DNA from: an uncultured Lachnospiraceae bacterium
GTDB taxonomy: Bacteria; Bacillota; Clostridia; Lachnospirales; Lachnospiraceae
DNA: 64,000 bases
NCBI GenBank assembly: GCA_910584205.1
Contig: CAJUAA010000007.1
Location: 1 to 64,000 of the forward strand
Reading direction: 5' to 3'
This document shows positions 39,598-49,247 of this stretch, piece by piece (the first letter of the stretch is position 1; the number at the start of each line of letters is the position of its first letter). Both the position numbers and the translations under genes were made by a program. Below the pieces are notes generated by a model, which saw nothing but the letters and a program-made list of their open reading frames with translations, was not told the origin of the DNA and searched no databases.

Positions 39598-39718
39598 TTC
39601 CCAACATATCTGTACAATCATATGACAGCTTCACTGCTTTTTCGTTCCAGTTAAATGATACATAACAGAATGCGGAATATCAATCCATAATGTGATTATA
39701 TATTGCCAGGACAGCATG

Positions 39719-39772
39719 ATAAACGGCACGCAGGAAAGGCTTCCAGACAGGCAGGAATTTAGTGCCGTTTAT
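39719..39772. repeat. Inverted repeat upstream of the AAA/PD-(D/E)XK pseudogene
   Basis: Perfect 11-bp arms ATAAACGGCAC / GTGCCGTTTAT (39719-39729 and 39762-39772) with a 32-base loop containing GGAA/TTCC. It could be an operator or terminator between the toxin remnant and the next gene. Confidence 0.5.
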
Positions 39773-39868
39773 ATAACTTCCCTCGACTTGTCAATATTTT
39801 TGAATGCAAAAAATCCCATCTTGTGTTACAATATAAAAACCGAGAAAACCAGAAGGAGGGCGCTTCCT

Positions 39869-41623
39869 TTGAAACCATCTGTAAAACTGCCCATTGGTAT
39901 CGAAGATTTCCAGGAAATCCGGACAGAAGGATTCTATTATGTAGACAAGACCCAGATGATCTCGGAACTGTTAAATAGCCGGGGCAAAGTGAATCTTTTT
40001 ACACGCCCCAGAAGATTCGGCAAATCTCGGAACATGAATATGCTCAAATATTTCTTTTCCTGTGGATGTGACGCAGCGCTGTTCGACGGACTCGACATAT
40101 CAAAAGAAAAAGAATTATGCGAAAAATATATGGGAAAGTTTCCGGTGATCTTTCTCACGCTGAAGGGCGCGGAAGCCCTGACGTACAACGACGCCCAGGC
40201 CGCCCTGTCTTCCATCATCGGCTGTGAAGCCATGCGTTTTCAGTTTCTTCTGGAAAGCGAACGGCTCTCCGACAAAGAGAAGGAACAATACGCACAGCTT
40301 GTCCGGATCGATACCAACGGACAGCAGATGTTCGATATGCCAAAAGACGTCCTGACCGGCAGCCTTAAGACCCTGTCTGTCCGCCCTTCTTCACAAACAC
40401 TATGATCAGAAGGCGATCCTTCTGATTGACGAGTACGACGTTCCTCTGGATAAGGCACAGCAGCATGAATACTATAACGAGATGATGGACCTGATCCGCA
40501 GCCTGTTCGGACATGCCCTGAAAACCAATGAACATCTTTTCTTTGCTGTGCTGACCGGATGTCTGCGGGTGGCAAAAGAGAGTATTTTTACCGGACTGAA
40601 TAATTTTAAAGTGATGCCAATTACCAATTGCCGTTTTGATGAACACTTCGGCTTTACCGACACGGAAGTAAAGGATATGCTGGAATATTACGGACTTGGC
40701 AGCAGTCACGCACTTATAAAAGAATGGTACGATGGCTACTGTTTTGGTAAGACGGACGTATACTGCCCCTGGGATGTACTGAATTATACAGACCTGCTTC
40801 TGGAAGATCCGAATGCCCGCCCCAGAGCCTTCTGGATCAATTCCAGCAGCAACACCATTCTGCGCACCCTTCTTGAGAAGGCAACGTCCCGGACCCGTCA
40901 GGAGCTGGGATGCCTGATCAGCGGAACCCCGGTCACGAAAAAAATCAACGAGGAGCTGACTTACCGGGAATTATATGACAGTCTGGACAATATCTGGAGC
41001 ACGCTCTTTACTACAGGCTATCTGACCAAACAAAAAGAGACCGACTTAAATACTTATGAGCTCGTGATCCCCAACCAGGAGATTCGCATGATCTTTACCG
41101 AACAGATTCTCAACTGGTTTCAGGAGGAAGCGAGAAAAGACCCGCCCGCACTGAACGCGTTCTGCGAGGCCTTCCGTCAGGGCGCCCCCCCTCAGCAGCC
41201 GAACAACTGTTCTGTTCTTACCTGAAAAAGACCATCAGCATCCAGGATACCGCTGTGCGCAAAAGCAGAAAAGAAAACTTTTACCACGGCATTCTTCTTG
41301 GCCTTTTAAGCCATCGGGAGGACTGGCTCCTTTTCTCCAGCACGGCATCCGGACAGGGTTACAGCGATATCCTCATAGAGCTTCCGGAAGAAGATCTCGG
41401 CATTGTAATCGAACTGAAATATTCTGAAAGCCCCAATCTGGAAGCGGCCTACAATGAAGCTCTGGCACAGATTGAGGAGAAGGATTACGCCGCCCGTCTC
41501 GTAGACGACGGCATGACCTCCATCCTGAAATACGGCGTCGCCTGCCGCAGGAATACCTGTATGGTCCGGATGCTTTCGGACGAACCGAATGAATCAAAAA
41601 CAGAACCGGGATTGCATAAATAA
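39869..41623 (+). pseudogene. Frameshifted AAA-ATPase / PD-(D/E)XK nuclease family gene
   Basis: Homologue of the large AAA-ATPase-like family with a C-terminal PD-(D/E)XK nuclease-like domain, spread over three frames. Segment 1 (from a TTG at 39869 after AAGGAGG) has KLPIGIEDF and the P-loop-like RPRRFGKS. A 4-base tandem duplication, CTGTCTGT near 40376, breaks the frame; removing one CTGT restores KTLSALLHKHYDQKAILLIDEYDVPLDKA with the Walker B. A second break is at a run of seven C (41185-41191). Segment 3 holds ILLGLLSH and the nuclease motif IVIELKYS. Expression as one protein would need two frameshifts. Confidence 0.8.
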
Positions 41624-41636
41624 CATTCCCGGTTCC
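41596..41636 (-). terminator. Terminator of malQ
   Basis: Arms GAACCGGGA / TCCCGGTTC (41603-41611 and 41627-41635), followed on the minus strand by TGTTTTTGATT. It overlaps the 3' end of the pseudogene on the opposite strand. Confidence 0.75.
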
Positions 41637-41672
41637 GACCGCTTGTCCACCAGCAGCAATTTTTTGATATCC

Positions 41673-43175
41673 TTACGTCCAGTTCATCCTTCCGTACCGT
41701 TTCGTCACCGCCAGAATCTCTTCCTTCAGCTCTTCCGACAGTTCGCCTTTTACCAGACGCCACTTCCAGTTTTTGCCCAGGGTGGACGGCTGGTTCATAC
41801 GGCACCGGTTATCCAGTCCCATATAGTCCTGCATGGGGACGATGCACATCCGGGAGTTGCTGCGCATGACCAGCGCAATGAACGATTTATACAGTTCCTT
41901 CGCCGGCGTGTGCTGGTCGCACAGATAGTCTCTGGCCATCTGCCGCTCTTCCTTTGTGATGCTCTTAAACCAGCCGGTGATCGTCTCGTTGTCATGAGTC
42001 CCCGTATAAGCCACGCTGTTTTCTATGTAATTGTGCGGAAGATAGTCGTTGGCCGAACCGGAGTCCCGGGAGTCAAAGGCAAATTCCAGCACTTTCATAC
42101 CCGGGAAGCCGCTCTCTCTCACCAGTTTCCGGACAGAGTCCGTCACGTATCCCAGATCCTCCGCGATCACCTGATGCCGGCCCAGACGCTGTTCCATGCA
42201 GCGGAACAGGTCGATGCCGGGTCCCTTTTCCCAGTGTCCGTCCTTCGCGTTTTCCGCCCCGAACGGGATGGAATAATACTCGTCAAACCCGCGGAAATGA
42301 TCGATCCGCACCACGTCATACAACTGGAAGCAGTACCACATCCGGGACATCCACCAGCCGTAACCGGTGTTTTGGTGGTAGTCCCACCGATAGAGCGGAT
42401 TGCCCCAAAGCTGTCCGTCCGCGGAAAATCCGTCCGGCGGGCATCCGGCCACAGCGGTGGGCACATTGTTTTCATCCAGCTGAAACAGCTCTGGATGCGC
42501 CCAGGCGTCGGCGCTGTCCATGGCCACATAAATGGGGATATCCCCGATGATCCGGATGCCTTTTTCATTGGCATACGCCTTCAGCCGCCTCCACTGGCTG
42601 AAAAATTTATACTGAAGATACTGCTGGAACTCGATGTCATAATACAGTTCCCTGCGGTAGTAATCCATGGCGTTTTGCCACCGCAGACGGATATCCTCGG
42701 CCCACTCGGTCCAGGGTGTCCCCTCAAAGCGATCCTTCACCGCCATAAACAGCGCATAATCCGAAAGCCACCAGCGGTTTTCCTCCACAAATCGCACATA
42801 GTCCGGATTCTCGCTGACCCGGCTGCGCTCGTAGGCTTTCCGAAGCAGCGGATAACGCTTTTTATAGATTTTCTCGTAGTCAATGTCGTCCGCCTTTTTA
42901 CCAAAATCCGCGTTTTTACATTCCTTTTCCGTCAGGACGCCCTCCTCGATCAGCTCATCCAGACTGATAAAATACGGATTTCCCGCGAACGTGGAAAAGG
43001 ACTGATAGGGCGAATCCCCGTAGCTGGTGGGCCCCAGCGGCAGAATCTGCCAGTAGGTCTGCCCCGCCTCCTTCAGCCAGTCCACAAAATCATAAGCGCT
43101 TTTGGAAAAACATCCGATCCCAAAACGCCCGGGCAGGCTGGAAACCGAAAGTAAGATGCCTGCTGTTCTGTTCAT
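41673..43175 (-). CDS. malQ: 4-alpha-glucanotransferase (amylomaltase)
   Basis: GH77 enzyme of 500 residues that transfers alpha-1,4-glucan segments during maltose and maltodextrin use. Family motifs are visible: SSLPGRFGIG near the start, RIIGDIPIYVAMDSAD, VRIDHFRGFDEYYSIP (nucleophile aspartate), VIAEDLGYV (acid/base glutamate), and YTGTHDNETI. AAAGGAG precedes the ATG. It is 15 bases after the exonuclease-like gene and is intact in an otherwise decayed maltose locus. Confidence 0.95.
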   Translation of the reverse strand: MNRTAGILLSVSSLPGRFGIGCFSKSAYDFVDWLKEAGQTYWQILPLGPTSYGDSPYQSFSTFAGNPYFISLDELIEEGVLTEKECKNADFGKKADDIDYEKIYKKRYPLLRKAYERSRVSENPDYVRFVEENRWWLSDYALFMAVKDRFEGTPWTEWAEDIRLRWQNAMDYYRRELYYDIEFQQYLQYKFFSQWRRLKAYANEKGIRIIGDIPIYVAMDSADAWAHPELFQLDENNVPTAVAGCPPDGFSADGQLWGNPLYRWDYHQNTGYGWWMSRMWYCFQLYDVVRIDHFRGFDEYYSIPFGAENAKDGHWEKGPGIDLFRCMEQRLGRHQVIAEDLGYVTDSVRKLVRESGFPGMKVLEFAFDSRDSGSANDYLPHNYIENSVAYTGTHDNETITGWFKSITKEERQMARDYLCDQHTPAKELYKSFIALVMRSNSRMCIVPMQDYMGLDNRCRMNQPSTLGKNWKWRLVKGELSEELKEEILAVTKRYGRMNWT

Positions 43176-43190
43176 ATTCCATATCTCCTT

Positions 43191-44051
43191 TCATCCATGG
43201 TCTTCAATTTCCACAAGGATTCCAAAATGGTCGGATATCTTCGGCCCGTTTTTTCCATTGAAAACGACCTTTGACGACCGTACCGGTGCGGATGTGCTGC
43301 ACCAGATGTAATCGATCCGCATGCCCAGGCCGGGAACCTGTCCGCCCTTCAGGCTTTCCCATCCGTCGATCACGCCCTCCACCGTGGCACCGCTGTCGCA
43401 TTCCCAGGCCAGATTGTAGGTATCCTGCCAGCCGCCGGACCGTATGCAGTCGTATCCCTGCCCCTTCAGTCCTGCGGGGCTGTTGAAATCTCCCATGAGC
43501 CAGATCCTCGCCTCTCTCTTCTTCAGTAACAGCTGCTGTTCCAGTCGCTGCCACTGAGCGGAAAACGGTTCCTCCTCATCCTGCCACCAGCCCATATGGA
43601 CTGTATAAAACCAGTCGCCGCACCGGCTGCCGCGGATACCAAATACCTTCCTGGTCTTCCAGTTGCCGTATTCCCTGCAGCCGCTGATGTAAAAAGAATC
43701 CGCCTCCGCAATCTCCTGATTCAGGGCGAACAGCGCCATTCCTTCGTCATATTCCCCATAACCGATCTTGATGGGCTGCCAGAACCAGGAGCAGGAAACG
43801 CCCGCTTCCCGAAGTCCGCGTGCCACCCGCAGGGCATGGTTGTCTGCCCGAATCACCGGTTCCTGCCCCGGACAGACAAAGAGGCTTTTCAAAAGCGCCT
43901 GGTCCGCAGGCGGCACACCCGCGGACTGGCTGACCTCCTGAAGAGCCAGCACATCCGGCTGCTCTTTCTGGACCTTATCCAGAAACCAGGAAAGTTTCTG
44001 TTCGTAATCTGCTTCCTGCAGACTGTGTGTATTCAGTGTTAAAAGTTTCGT
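43191..44051 (-). CDS. Endonuclease/exonuclease/phosphatase family protein with ACG start
   Basis: DNase I-like fold of 286 residues. Expected motifs: N-terminal LLTLNTHSLQEADYEQKL and PDVLALQEV (metal-binding glutamate), GDWFYTVHMGWW, IWLMGDFNSP, and the terminal KISDHFGILVEIE. The family begins MKLLTLNTHS, but here the codon before AAACTTTTAACA is ACG (44049-44051), with AAGGAAG 8 bases upstream and no ATG, GTG or TTG between it and the in-frame stop. A GTG at 43952 would remove the conserved N-terminus. The 3' end of the PTS remnant overlaps the start, so coupling may help. Activity is probably reduced. The substrate is unknown. Confidence 0.65.
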   Translation of the reverse strand, partial: TKLLTLNTHSLQEADYEQKLSWFLDKVQKEQPDVLALQEVSQSAGVPPADQALLKSLFVCPGQEPVIRADNHALRVARGLREAGVSCSWFWQPIKIGYGEYDEGMALFALNQEIAEADSFYISGCREYGNWKTRKVFGIRGSRCGDWFYTVHMGWWQDEEEPFSAQWQRLEQQLLLKKREARIWLMGDFNSPAGLKGQGYDCIRSGGWQDTYNLAWECDSGATVEGVIDGWESLKGGQVPGLGMRIDYIWCSTSAPVRSSKVVFNGKNGPKISDHFGILVEIEDHG

Positions 44052-44959
44052 AATATCCGCTTCCTTTCTGCCGCCGCTTTAGGAAAGCCGCCCGGCCGAT
44101 GTCCGCCGCCCGCGCCGGCAGACCCGGCAGGCGCGCTTCCTTCGTCTTCATTTTCATCCGTATAGTTGCCGAGACGTCCCGGTGTGGCAAACTGGAATTT
44201 GCCGATCATAAAGTAAGCCACTGCATAGCCGACGGCCAGGAACGCCGCGCAGCAGATGGCAAAATGAATGATATCCGCTCCAATCCCTGCCTTCAGCGAC
44301 ATGGGCACAAAACGCTTTCCGTTAAAGAACGACAGCGCATCCGGAAGCTTGCGGAAATTGTAATATTTATTATACACCACTCCGCCCACAAATCCAGCGA
44401 TAATTCCCACAAATACACCCATGTTCAGAGCCGGGGCACCGAGCACCGAGGTAAAATAATTCTCCACCAGCATTTCCTGCCCAAACAGGGACATGACCAC
44501 CGCTCCTTCTTCATTCAGCATGGCGCTGGTAACGCCGAAAGCCGCACCGGTGATACAGTTGATCAGGATAAACGAAATAATTGCCGCGAACGCGCCGCCT
44601 GCCCGTTCTTTTGCCCAGGAACCGCCGATGGCAGCCGCAAACAGGATATGTAAGTTGTTGATGATCGCCCAGCCGATATTTTCCATAGTGCTTCCGATAG
44701 TCAGAATCATGGAGATATCCGCTCCCGCCATCTGTACCAGTTTACCCACGCTGAGCATAAGGCCCGCCGCAGGCATAACCGCGATCACCGTCATCAGCAC
44801 CTTGCCCAGCTTCTGAAGCAGGTCAAAATTAATGCTGAAACCCATTTTCTTCGGCTCCTCCTGCGCCGGCTCCGGTTTCTTTTCCGGCGCCGCCTCCTTT
44901 GCCGTCAGCGTGATCACCGCGTTGCTTCCCGCGGACACGTACCCGGAAGCCGTCTGCAT
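44039..44959 (-). pseudogene. malX: MalX-type PTS EIIC remnant (internal deletion, EIIB lost)
   Basis: Begins as a maltose/glucose-type PTS permease (KVLMTVIAVMPAAGLMLSVGKLV, GSTMENIGWAIINNLHILFAAAIGGSWAKERAGG, ALSFFNGKRFVPM). At VPM it jumps to SLKAGIGADIIHFAICC, normally more than 200 residues further on, in frame, across a CCCATG-like junction. The end (ATPGRLGNYTDENEDEG) runs into an unrelated tail with no EIIB domain or phosphorylation cysteine. The remaining about 306-residue reading frame cannot be a working transporter. The start at 44959 follows GGAGGAG; upstream in-frame ATGs are possible. Confidence 0.75.
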
Positions 44960-45337
44960 TTCCATCTCCTCCGTGCCGCCGCAGATGAGGATCGGGGTGA
45001 TCGGATTGATCTCCCTGCCCGCAAGGAGTATCATCCTCCATTTCCTCTTTTCTGTTCCCCTCATTACGCATACGCAACGAAATGCAATTTTTCAACATAT
45101 TTAGTATTATTTTTGCGCTTTATTTTCGTAATCTCTATGCAATATAAATACAATACTTTTGAGCAAAAAAATACAACCTTTTTTATATACTTGCATTTTT
45201 TCGTCGTGTTGCATAGTTTGCATTATTCGATTTTATGAAAAATGCCTAAATATTTTCTCAAGCAATTCTGCAGCCTGTCTCCAGGAAGGCGGAAAGCCCG
45301 GCAAACAGCAGAAAACAGTTGATTTGCCCATGCGAAA
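44960..45337. other. AT-rich intergenic region upstream of the malX remnant
   Basis: Very AT-rich from about 45065 to 45235, consistent with the original promoter region of malX. CGCAACGAAATGCA near 45074 could be a LacI-type operator half. No promoter pair is convincing and no complete gene is present. Short traces of the neighbouring AlbA/HATPase gene may begin before 45338. Confidence 0.35.
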
Positions 45338-45947
45338 ATGATATGCTGTTTACAGCACGGCAACGCGCGCAAATGGGAAGCGCTTGCCAACTGTCTGGTC
45401 AATATGGACTTTTTTGTTCCACGCGGCATTGTAATCAAAAAGGATGCGAATACGATCATTCTGGAAAATCCCGGATACATCCGCACAGGCAAAGAGCAGA
45501 TGCTCAAAGGCGGTATTTCCGACCCGAGGAATAAAGCCTTGATGAAAATGTTCAACCTGATCGGTATCGGAGAACACGCCGGAAGCGGTGTCCCGGATAT
45601 CTATGCTGTATGGGATTCCCAGGGCTGGAGGAAACCCATTGTAAAAGAGGAATATACTCCTGACCGTACAATTCTAATACTCCCTTTCACAGAAAAGGAA
45701 GCGGAAAAAACAAGCGGAAAAAGCCGTGTCCTGTCGTCCGGCTCTGAAAACCATAAAAACCAGAAAAGCAATTCTGGCCTTCCTTTCTGATCAGGAAAGC
45801 AGAAAAACATCTGAAATCGCGGCGCAGATCGGACTCAGCCCTGCCAGAACAAGGGTTCTCCTTGCAGAGCTTTCCGCTGAAGGACGGATCCGGCCGGAGG
45901 GCAACGGCAGATCCCGCAGATACCGTATCGCCTTCGATTCGGAATAA
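45338..45947 (+). pseudogene. C-terminal remnant of an AlbA_2/HATPase_c_4 ATP-binding gene
   Basis: The first frame contains EALANCLVNMDFFVPRGI, ENPGYIRTGKEQM, ISDPRNKALMKMFNLIGIGEHAGSG and VPDIYAVW, typical of the C-terminal part of Schlafen-AlbA_2/HATPase_c_4 proteins. The N-terminal DNA-binding and most of the ATPase domain are absent. A frameshift near 45725 moves the final winged-helix region (ESRKTSEIAAQIGLSPARTRVLLAELSAEG) into another frame, ending at 45947. Inactive remnant. Confidence 0.7.
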
Positions 45948-45998
45948 ACCGGCTTTTATACCGGCAGGCACCCATACAGCAGCTACAGAGGAAAAACA

Positions 45999-46430
45999 AT
46001 GATACGAACCTTTCGATCTGAAGATTTAACAGAGCTCATGCACATCTGGCTTAACGCCAACCTCCAGGCCCATGGTTTTATACCGGCGGACTACTGGAAA
46101 AGCCATTTTGAACAGGTGAAACAGCTTCTGCCCGACGCAAAGCTGTATATATATGAGGAATTTCCCGCATCGCCCTGCGGTTTTATTGGTATGTCCGGGG
46201 ACTATATTGCCGGAATCTTTGTGAAGGAAACCTGCCGGTCAAAGGGGATCGGAAAACAGCTTCTGGATCATGCGAAATCTCTCCGGCAGCGTCTTACTTT
46301 ACATGTCTACCAGAAAAACGAAGGGGCAGTTCATTTTTATCTGCGGGAAGGGTTTCTGATCCAGTCCCAGGCCAGAGAGGACAGCACCGGAGAAACCGAA
46401 TATATGATGTCATGGAGGAACCGTTTATGA
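45999..46430 (+). CDS. GNAT family N-acetyltransferase
   Basis: Acetyltransferase of 143 residues with motif A (IAGIFVKETCRSKGIGKQLLDHAK) and motif B (YQKNEGAVHFYLREGF). AGAGGAAA precedes the ATG. Its stop overlaps the DUF3788 start by four bases (ATGA), showing translational coupling. Resembles the YjaB group; the acceptor is unknown. Confidence 0.85.
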   Translation: MIRTFRSEDLTELMHIWLNANLQAHGFIPADYWKSHFEQVKQLLPDAKLYIYEEFPASPCGFIGMSGDYIAGIFVKETCRSKGIGKQLLDHAKSLRQRLTLHVYQKNEGAVHFYLREGFLIQSQAREDSTGETEYMMSWRNRL

Positions 46431-46873
46431 TTGATCTGCAAAACCGGGAAATATGCCCCACTCTGGACGAAATCGGCGCTTATATCAGAAACCCCCTGTT
46501 TCAGAATCTCTGCAGCAGGCTCCAGACGGATTACCGCTGCAAAGAAAAGATCGAATTCAGCGCCTGCAGCTGGGAACCGGGATGGAATGTCAAATTCAGA
46601 AAATCAGGAAAAACCCTCTGCGCCATATATCCCCGGGAATCCTTCTTCCGGATCATGGTCGTCATCGGGCAAAAAGAAAAAGAAGCCGTCTCCGCTCTTC
46701 TCGCAGACTGCAGCAGCCGGCTCAAGGATATCTATCGGGAAACCCCGGAAGGGAACGGGCAGAGATGGCTGATGATCGACCCGGAAGACCCGGACGCTCT
46801 CTATGATAATGTGCTTCGCCTGATCCATATCCGGAGCGGGAAAAACCTTTCAAAACAGAAAACGAATCACTAA
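46427..46873 (+). CDS. DUF3788 family protein
   Basis: Small cytosolic protein of 148 residues matching DUF3788, with motifs KEKIEFSACSWEPGWNVKFRKSGKTLCAIYP and FFRIMVVIGQKE. The ATG at 46427 overlaps the GNAT stop and has GGAGG 8 bases upstream; an earlier ATG at 46412 has no ribosome binding site. Cotranscribed with the GNAT gene and possibly the LacI gene. Function unknown. Confidence 0.8.
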   Translation: MIDLQNREICPTLDEIGAYIRNPLFQNLCSRLQTDYRCKEKIEFSACSWEPGWNVKFRKSGKTLCAIYPRESFFRIMVVIGQKEKEAVSALLADCSSRLKDIYRETPEGNGQRWLMIDPEDPDALYDNVLRLIHIRSGKNLSKQKTNH

Positions 46874-46892
46874 CGAAAAGGAGAACCCTTCT

Positions 46893-47909
46893 ATGGCAGT
46901 CACCATCCGGGATGTCGCCGCCCTTGCCGGCGTCTCCCCATCCACCGTATCCCGCACCTGCAAAAACCACCCGTCCATCAGCCGGGAAACCAAAGAAAAA
47001 GTCCGTCAGGCCATGGCACAGCTCGGTTATGAACCCAATGTACCCTCCGGCAACGGACAGGCTTCCCAGCTCATCGGAATCATCCTTCCTCCGTCTTCCA
47101 GAGACGTCTACGAGAACGCCTTTTATCTGGAAGCCATCCGGGGAATCAGCCAGTTCTGCAACGGGCGGGAGTATGTCAGCACCGTCGTCACCGGGCAGGA
47201 CGACGAAGAACTGCTCCGCGCCGTCCGCACGCTGGCAAAGGACGATCATGCCGGCGGCTTTATCGTTCTGTATTCCCGGGAGCATGACCCCGTCATCGAC
47301 TATCTATACAGCGAGGGGCTGCTTTATGTACTGATCGGCAAGGCAAAGCAGTATGCCAATCAGACCATCTACATCGACAACGACAACCTGCTGGCCGGAC
47401 AGGAGGCCACAGAATACCTGTACGGTCTCGGGCACCGGAAAATCGCCTATGTAGGCAGCGAATATACCATGCTTTTCTCCGCCGAACGAAAGACCGGCTA
47501 TCAGATGGCTCTGTCCAGACACGGACTGCCTCTGATCGCCGACTACTGTGTCGAAGTGGGGCAGATTTCACTGGATGAAAATGAGCCTTTCCTTACTTTG
47601 GTCAATCTGGATGACCCGCCGACCGCGGCAGTGGTCAGCGACGATATCCTGGCGGTAGCTCTGAAGAGAGTCTGCGTACAGCAGGGACTTTCCGTTCCCG
47701 AAGATCTGTCCATCGTCTCTTTTAACAACTCCCTCTTTGCCCGCATCTCATCGCCGCAGCTGACCTCGGTGGATATCAATTCCTTCCAGCTGGGCATCGA
47801 GGCTGCCTCGCAGCTGATCAACCATATCGAGAACCCGAACCTTCTGGCCACCAAGATCATCATCCCCCACTCGCTGATCATCCGGGGAAGCTGCCGGGAA
47901 TACCGGTAA
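46893..47909 (+). CDS. LacI family transcriptional regulator
   Basis: Repressor of 338 residues: N-terminal HTH (VTIRDVAALAGVSPSTVSRTC, 3-23) and a periplasmic-binding-protein-like ligand domain (FIVLYSREHDPVIDYL, TAAVVSDDILAVALKRV, ISSPQLTSVDINSFQLG). AAAAGGAG precedes the ATG. The helix sequence is of the MalR/CcpA type, and the nearby malX remnant and malQ suggest it once controlled maltose use. Ligand unknown. Confidence 0.9.
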   Translation: MAVTIRDVAALAGVSPSTVSRTCKNHPSISRETKEKVRQAMAQLGYEPNVPSGNGQASQLIGIILPPSSRDVYENAFYLEAIRGISQFCNGREYVSTVVTGQDDEELLRAVRTLAKDDHAGGFIVLYSREHDPVIDYLYSEGLLYVLIGKAKQYANQTIYIDNDNLLAGQEATEYLYGLGHRKIAYVGSEYTMLFSAERKTGYQMALSRHGLPLIADYCVEVGQISLDENEPFLTLVNLDDPPTAAVVSDDILAVALKRVCVQQGLSVPEDLSIVSFNNSLFARISSPQLTSVDINSFQLGIEAASQLINHIENPNLLATKIIIPHSLIIRGSCREYR

Positions 47910-47927
47910 TGAAAGCGGCGCAAAAGC

Positions 47928-49247
47928 TTACGCCTCCCGCGGGGAAACCGGCAGCCGCAGCTCCACCACAAAGGATTCTCCTTTTTGATACCACGCGAAA
48001 GCGCCCCGATGCTCTTCCATGATCTTTCTGCAGGTCCGAAGTCCGATCTGGGTGCTTTCCTTCAGGTTGCCCTGTTTTTTGATATGGTTCTGGATGCAGA
48101 TACAGAGCATCCCGTCCATCACCTCCGCCAGAATCTCCAGCGGATATTCCGTATCCCCGTATTTTTTCAGATTGGACAGCAGATTATCGATGACCCGCTG
48201 CAGGTAGTCGCTGTCCACCTGAACCGCGCCGGAAAGCTCCCTGATGCGGCACTCCAGCGTCCCGCCCTGCTCCTGCCAGTCAAAAAACTGGCTGTTGCAC
48301 AGGTCCTCCAGAAGGCTTTCACAGGAAAGCGCCTGAAAATGGTACTGTCTCTCCCGTTTCCCATACACAAGAAAATATTCAAACAGACGGTCCGACATCC
48401 GCTTCAGCTGAAAGGCTTTCTCCCGGCAGTGGTTCAGATAGCTCTGCATCTGCGCCTCGTCCGTATACCGCTGCATGGTCAGAAGCTCCAGATAACCGAT
48501 CAGGGAAGTCAGGGGCGTGCGCAGATCATGGGACATGGCCGTCACCAGCTCCATGTTCGCCTTTTCCGCCTCGTCCTTCATAAGCTGCTGGTCCAGAATG
48601 CTGTTCTTCAGATGTTCAATGCCCTCCGCCAGCCCGGTGATCTCATCATTTCCCCGGATGGTCATGGGATATTCCAGATTGCCGCTTCCCAGGATCTTCA
48701 GTTCCTGATTCAGATGGTTGATGTAGCGGATCTTCCGGTGGATCAGCGCAAACAGCAGAAGGACAAATACACCGCCGCCCATCGTATAGCCTGCCAGATC
48801 CACCAGATAAAACATCTGGTTGTCCATATAGCATTCCAGCTCCGCCTTGATCAGCGTACCGTCCGACAGCGTCACATCATAGTACGGAAGCCCGCTGCCG
48901 TTCAGGGCGATCTCCGCATCCTCCTCTATGGGGATCGTCGTCGTGCTGAACAGCGCGTCTACGTCCTGGTAGAACACCACATAAACATTTTTTTCCATCT
49001 GCGCCCAGGAAGCCAGCAGCTCGATATTTTCCTGCGTCACCTGATTTTCTTCGATAAATCCCTGCAGGCGGTTCAGACAGTCCTCGGTCTGGCGGTCGTA
49101 ATAATCTTCATTCTGCAGCTTGTTCAGCATCAGCTGAATGCCCATATCCTCCACCAGCTGAGCGGTCAGGACTCCGGCGATCAGAGAGATCAGCGTCATC
49201 ATGACCAGCTCCAGTGTCAGTCTCCGTCTTCTTTTCTTAATTAACAC
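47928..49247 (-). CDS. Sensor histidine kinase
   Basis: Membrane histidine kinase of 439 residues: TM1 near 13-32, an extracytoplasmic segment of about 115 residues, TM2 near 150-170, a HAMP-like linker, the H-box MSHDLRTPLTSLIGYLELL with the phosphorylated histidine, and the ATPase domain (DNLLSNLKKYG; the G-box is degenerate near IQNHIKKQGNLKESTQIGL). Starts with GTG at 49247 overlapping the response-regulator stop. It pairs with the OmpR-type regulator. Stimulus unknown. Confidence 0.9.
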   Translation of the reverse strand: MLIKKRRRRLTLELVMMTLISLIAGVLTAQLVEDMGIQLMLNKLQNEDYYDRQTEDCLNRLQGFIEENQVTQENIELLASWAQMEKNVYVVFYQDVDALFSTTTIPIEEDAEIALNGSGLPYYDVTLSDGTLIKAELECYMDNQMFYLVDLAGYTMGGGVFVLLLFALIHRKIRYINHLNQELKILGSGNLEYPMTIRGNDEITGLAEGIEHLKNSILDQQLMKDEAEKANMELVTAMSHDLRTPLTSLIGYLELLTMQRYTDEAQMQSYLNHCREKAFQLKRMSDRLFEYFLVYGKRERQYHFQALSCESLLEDLCNSQFFDWQEQGGTLECRIRELSGAVQVDSDYLQRVIDNLLSNLKKYGDTEYPLEILAEVMDGMLCICIQNHIKKQGNLKESTQIGLRTCRKIMEEHRGAFAWYQKGESFVVELRLPVSPREA

